Virus record (IMG/VR): IMGVR_UViG_3300022864_000005
Span: 1 to 51,268 of that record
Source: a virus
DNA length: 51,268 bases
Direction: 5' to 3' (one strand)
Below, piece after piece: positions 49,859-51,268 of this stretch. Under the pieces are notes generated by a model, which saw nothing but the letters and a program-made list of their open reading frames with translations, searched no databases and was not told the DNA's origin. Each line of letters begins with the position of its first letter. Within the stretch, counting starts at the first letter, position 1. Made by a program: the position numbers and the translations under genes.

Positions 49859-51268
49859 AAAGATATTTATCACTATTAATAATTATTGTTTCGCTTGGGT
49901 TGGTATTTAATGCACCTGTCTCGTTTGGTAAAATAACGTACCAAAGAACTGCTATTTCTGGAGGAGGATCGGGCGCTTTAGATGAGATTGATGGAAGCGG
50001 CCTTAATGATGGAGTGCTTGCTTTTGTTCACGTGAGCGGCAAAAAATATAGCTACATCCTGGATGCTGATAGCGGATTAAGTGAAGCTCTCCCGGGTATA
50101 GTGGCGCCTGATACCAATGCCGGAACAAAGAGGTGGATCTTACAGAAAGACAGTACTGAGGGCGGTGGAACCAACTTCGATTCTTCAGGTTCGACGGGTC
50201 TTGTAAAGGTTACAGGGGGGTCGTGGTCTACCACCACAAACAACTCAAGTACTTGGGATTCCACAGCCACAACGGTTACGGCAGGATCAGCTAATTGGGA
50301 TACTGCATATTCTGATCGTTTGAAGTGGGATGGAGGGGCTACTGATTTAGTAGCGGCAACCGGAAGGTCTTCTTTGGGGATTGATGGTCATGCTTCAAAT
50401 ATAACCTCGGGGGCGTATTATACTGGGGTTTTTGATGAGTTTGATTATTCGGCGGCAGAGAATGTGCAGGATGTGTTAGACGATTTGGATGCAGCTATAT
50501 CCTCTGCGAATACCCATTCTGATGCTCTATACAATACCTACGTGGGGACTGACGCTCTTGCAGCCAAAACAACCGGGGAACAAAATGTGGCAGTGGGTTA
50601 TTATGCGCTTGATGCGAATACCTCTGCAATTGGCAATGTGGCGGTTGGATACAATGTCATGGGGAGCAATACGGTCGGATTTGGTAATTCTGTACTTGGT
50701 GCTTCAGCTCTCTTATATAATATTGATGGAGACTTGCACGCAGTTCTTGGATGGCAGGCTGCTCAGGGCAATACCACTGCTGACAAGAATACCGCTATCG
50801 GAGCAAGTGCTTTCTTCAGAAATAAAACAGGATCAGGCAATGTGGGGCTTGGATATAAAGCAGGCTATGGTGTATACAACAATAGCAATGAACACAATGT
50901 CTTCATCGGATACCAAGCAGGCGATAGTGTAACAACCGGATCTGATAACATCGTTATAGGTTACGATCAAGACCTTTCCTCTCCCTCAGCGAGTAATTAT
51001 CTCAATATCGGTGGAGTGTTGACCGGGAATTTGTCAACAGGTGCTTTGGATGTTACAGGTGCATTTAAGGCTCTAACACTTGAGAGCACCCAGGCTACAG
51101 GAACAGCGCCTTTCACGGTAGCTTCGACCACAGAAGTGGCCAATCTGAAAGCGGCTACCGCGACTTTGGCTGATGCTGTAGATATCACGGAATCTGCCGG
51201 GGGTATTGTCTGGACTGATGCAGATAGTTTGGAGGTTCTTGCAGGAACAGCTACAGCGGCCCAGTTCT
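49855..51268 (+). CDS. Tail fibre/adhesin with Sec signal peptide (cut by window end)
   Basis: At least 471 residues, open at the window edge. Starts MKRYLSLLIIIVSLGLVFNA with an SFG cleavage-like site: a Sec signal peptide. The body is Ser/Thr/Gly-rich; residues about 235-365 hold YadA-head-like repeats (NVAVGYYALDANT, GNVAVGYNVMGSNT, NTAIGASAFFRN, GNVGLGYKAG, HNVFIGYQAGDS). It sits where the tail tip or fibre gene is expected, but an export signal is odd for a phage fibre. Host-receptor binding is inferred. Confidence 0.7.
   Translation, partial: MKRYLSLLIIIVSLGLVFNAPVSFGKITYQRTAISGGGSGALDEIDGSGLNDGVLAFVHVSGKKYSYILDADSGLSEALPGIVAPDTNAGTKRWILQKDSTEGGGTNFDSSGSTGLVKVTGGSWSTTTNNSSTWDSTATTVTAGSANWDTAYSDRLKWDGGATDLVAATGRSSLGIDGHASNITSGAYYTGVFDEFDYSAAENVQDVLDDLDAAISSANTHSDALYNTYVGTDALAAKTTGEQNVAVGYYALDANTSAIGNVAVGYNVMGSNTVGFGNSVLGASALLYNIDGDLHAVLGWQAAQGNTTADKNTAIGASAFFRNKTGSGNVGLGYKAGYGVYNNSNEHNVFIGYQAGDSVTTGSDNIVIGYDQDLSSPSASNYLNIGGVLTGNLSTGALDVTGAFKALTLESTQATGTAPFTVASTTEVANLKAATATLADAVDITESAGGIVWTDADSLEVLAGTATAAQF

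Overview
The window looks like most of a temperate, tailed (siphovirus-type) phage or prophage of a Gram-negative bacterium. The evidence is a tyrosine integrase, a complete set of head genes (terminase, portal, protease/scaffold, decoration, major capsid, connectors), a lambda-like tail order (tail tube, G/GT frameshift pair, TP901-type tape measure, DUF2460- and DUF2163-like tip proteins) and Mu Com-like zinc ribbons. Gram-negative is inferred from the LPS-type (GT9) transferase and the lambda/Mu-like parts. The host cannot be named from the sequence. No lysis genes, DNA polymerase or helicase are visible, and both ends of the window cut genes.

Layout. 1-2.2 kb (+): two related winged-helix proteins, a secreted protein and small ORFs. 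2.2-14.4 kb (-): a long leftward early operon, read from ParB (13.8 kb) through many small proteins, the sliding clamp DnaN, a Ycf46-like AAA+ ATPase with DUF1257- and DUF2997-like partners, a minimal ATP-dependent ligase and the integrase. 14.4-15.07 kb: a gene-poor, palindrome-rich stretch that could be a large structured RNA. 15.2-15.4 kb: an array of eight ATTGTCGAT-type boxes, mostly 15 bp apart, between divergent transcripts. 15.4-17.5 kb: an island of extreme composition, built from GAC/GTC/GAG/GGA words in coding and non-coding DNA alike, holding one 425-aa basic protein. 17.5-18.1 kb: tandem repeats and an AT-rich control region. 18.1-30.0 kb (+): packaging and head genes. 30.0-40.7 kb (+): an 11-kb cargo block inside the structural operon, made of glycosyltransferases, a methyltransferase, a kinase-like protein and a B12-binding-type radical SAM enzyme. 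40.7-51.3 kb (+): tail genes, ending in an incomplete fibre/adhesin with a signal peptide.

Regulation. Four transcription units start with the same plan: a CTTGAC-type promoter, a structured leader whose last hairpin resembles an intrinsic terminator, then a Shine-Dalgarno and start codon within about 25 nt. In two of them the hairpin is a three-way junction with the same topology but unrelated sequence. In three, the 5' end of the RNA is complementary to the inside of the terminator, allowing a pseudoknot or switch. One leader carries a com gene. This points to a family of phage attenuators, the strongest candidate here for an undescribed regulatory system.

Other unusual features are a paralogue of the tail-tube protein that carries a twin-arginine signal, an out-of-frame fusion of a sugar dehydrogenase fragment to a glycosyltransferase, and a canonical A AAA AAC slippery site joining the two tail-assembly chaperone frames.
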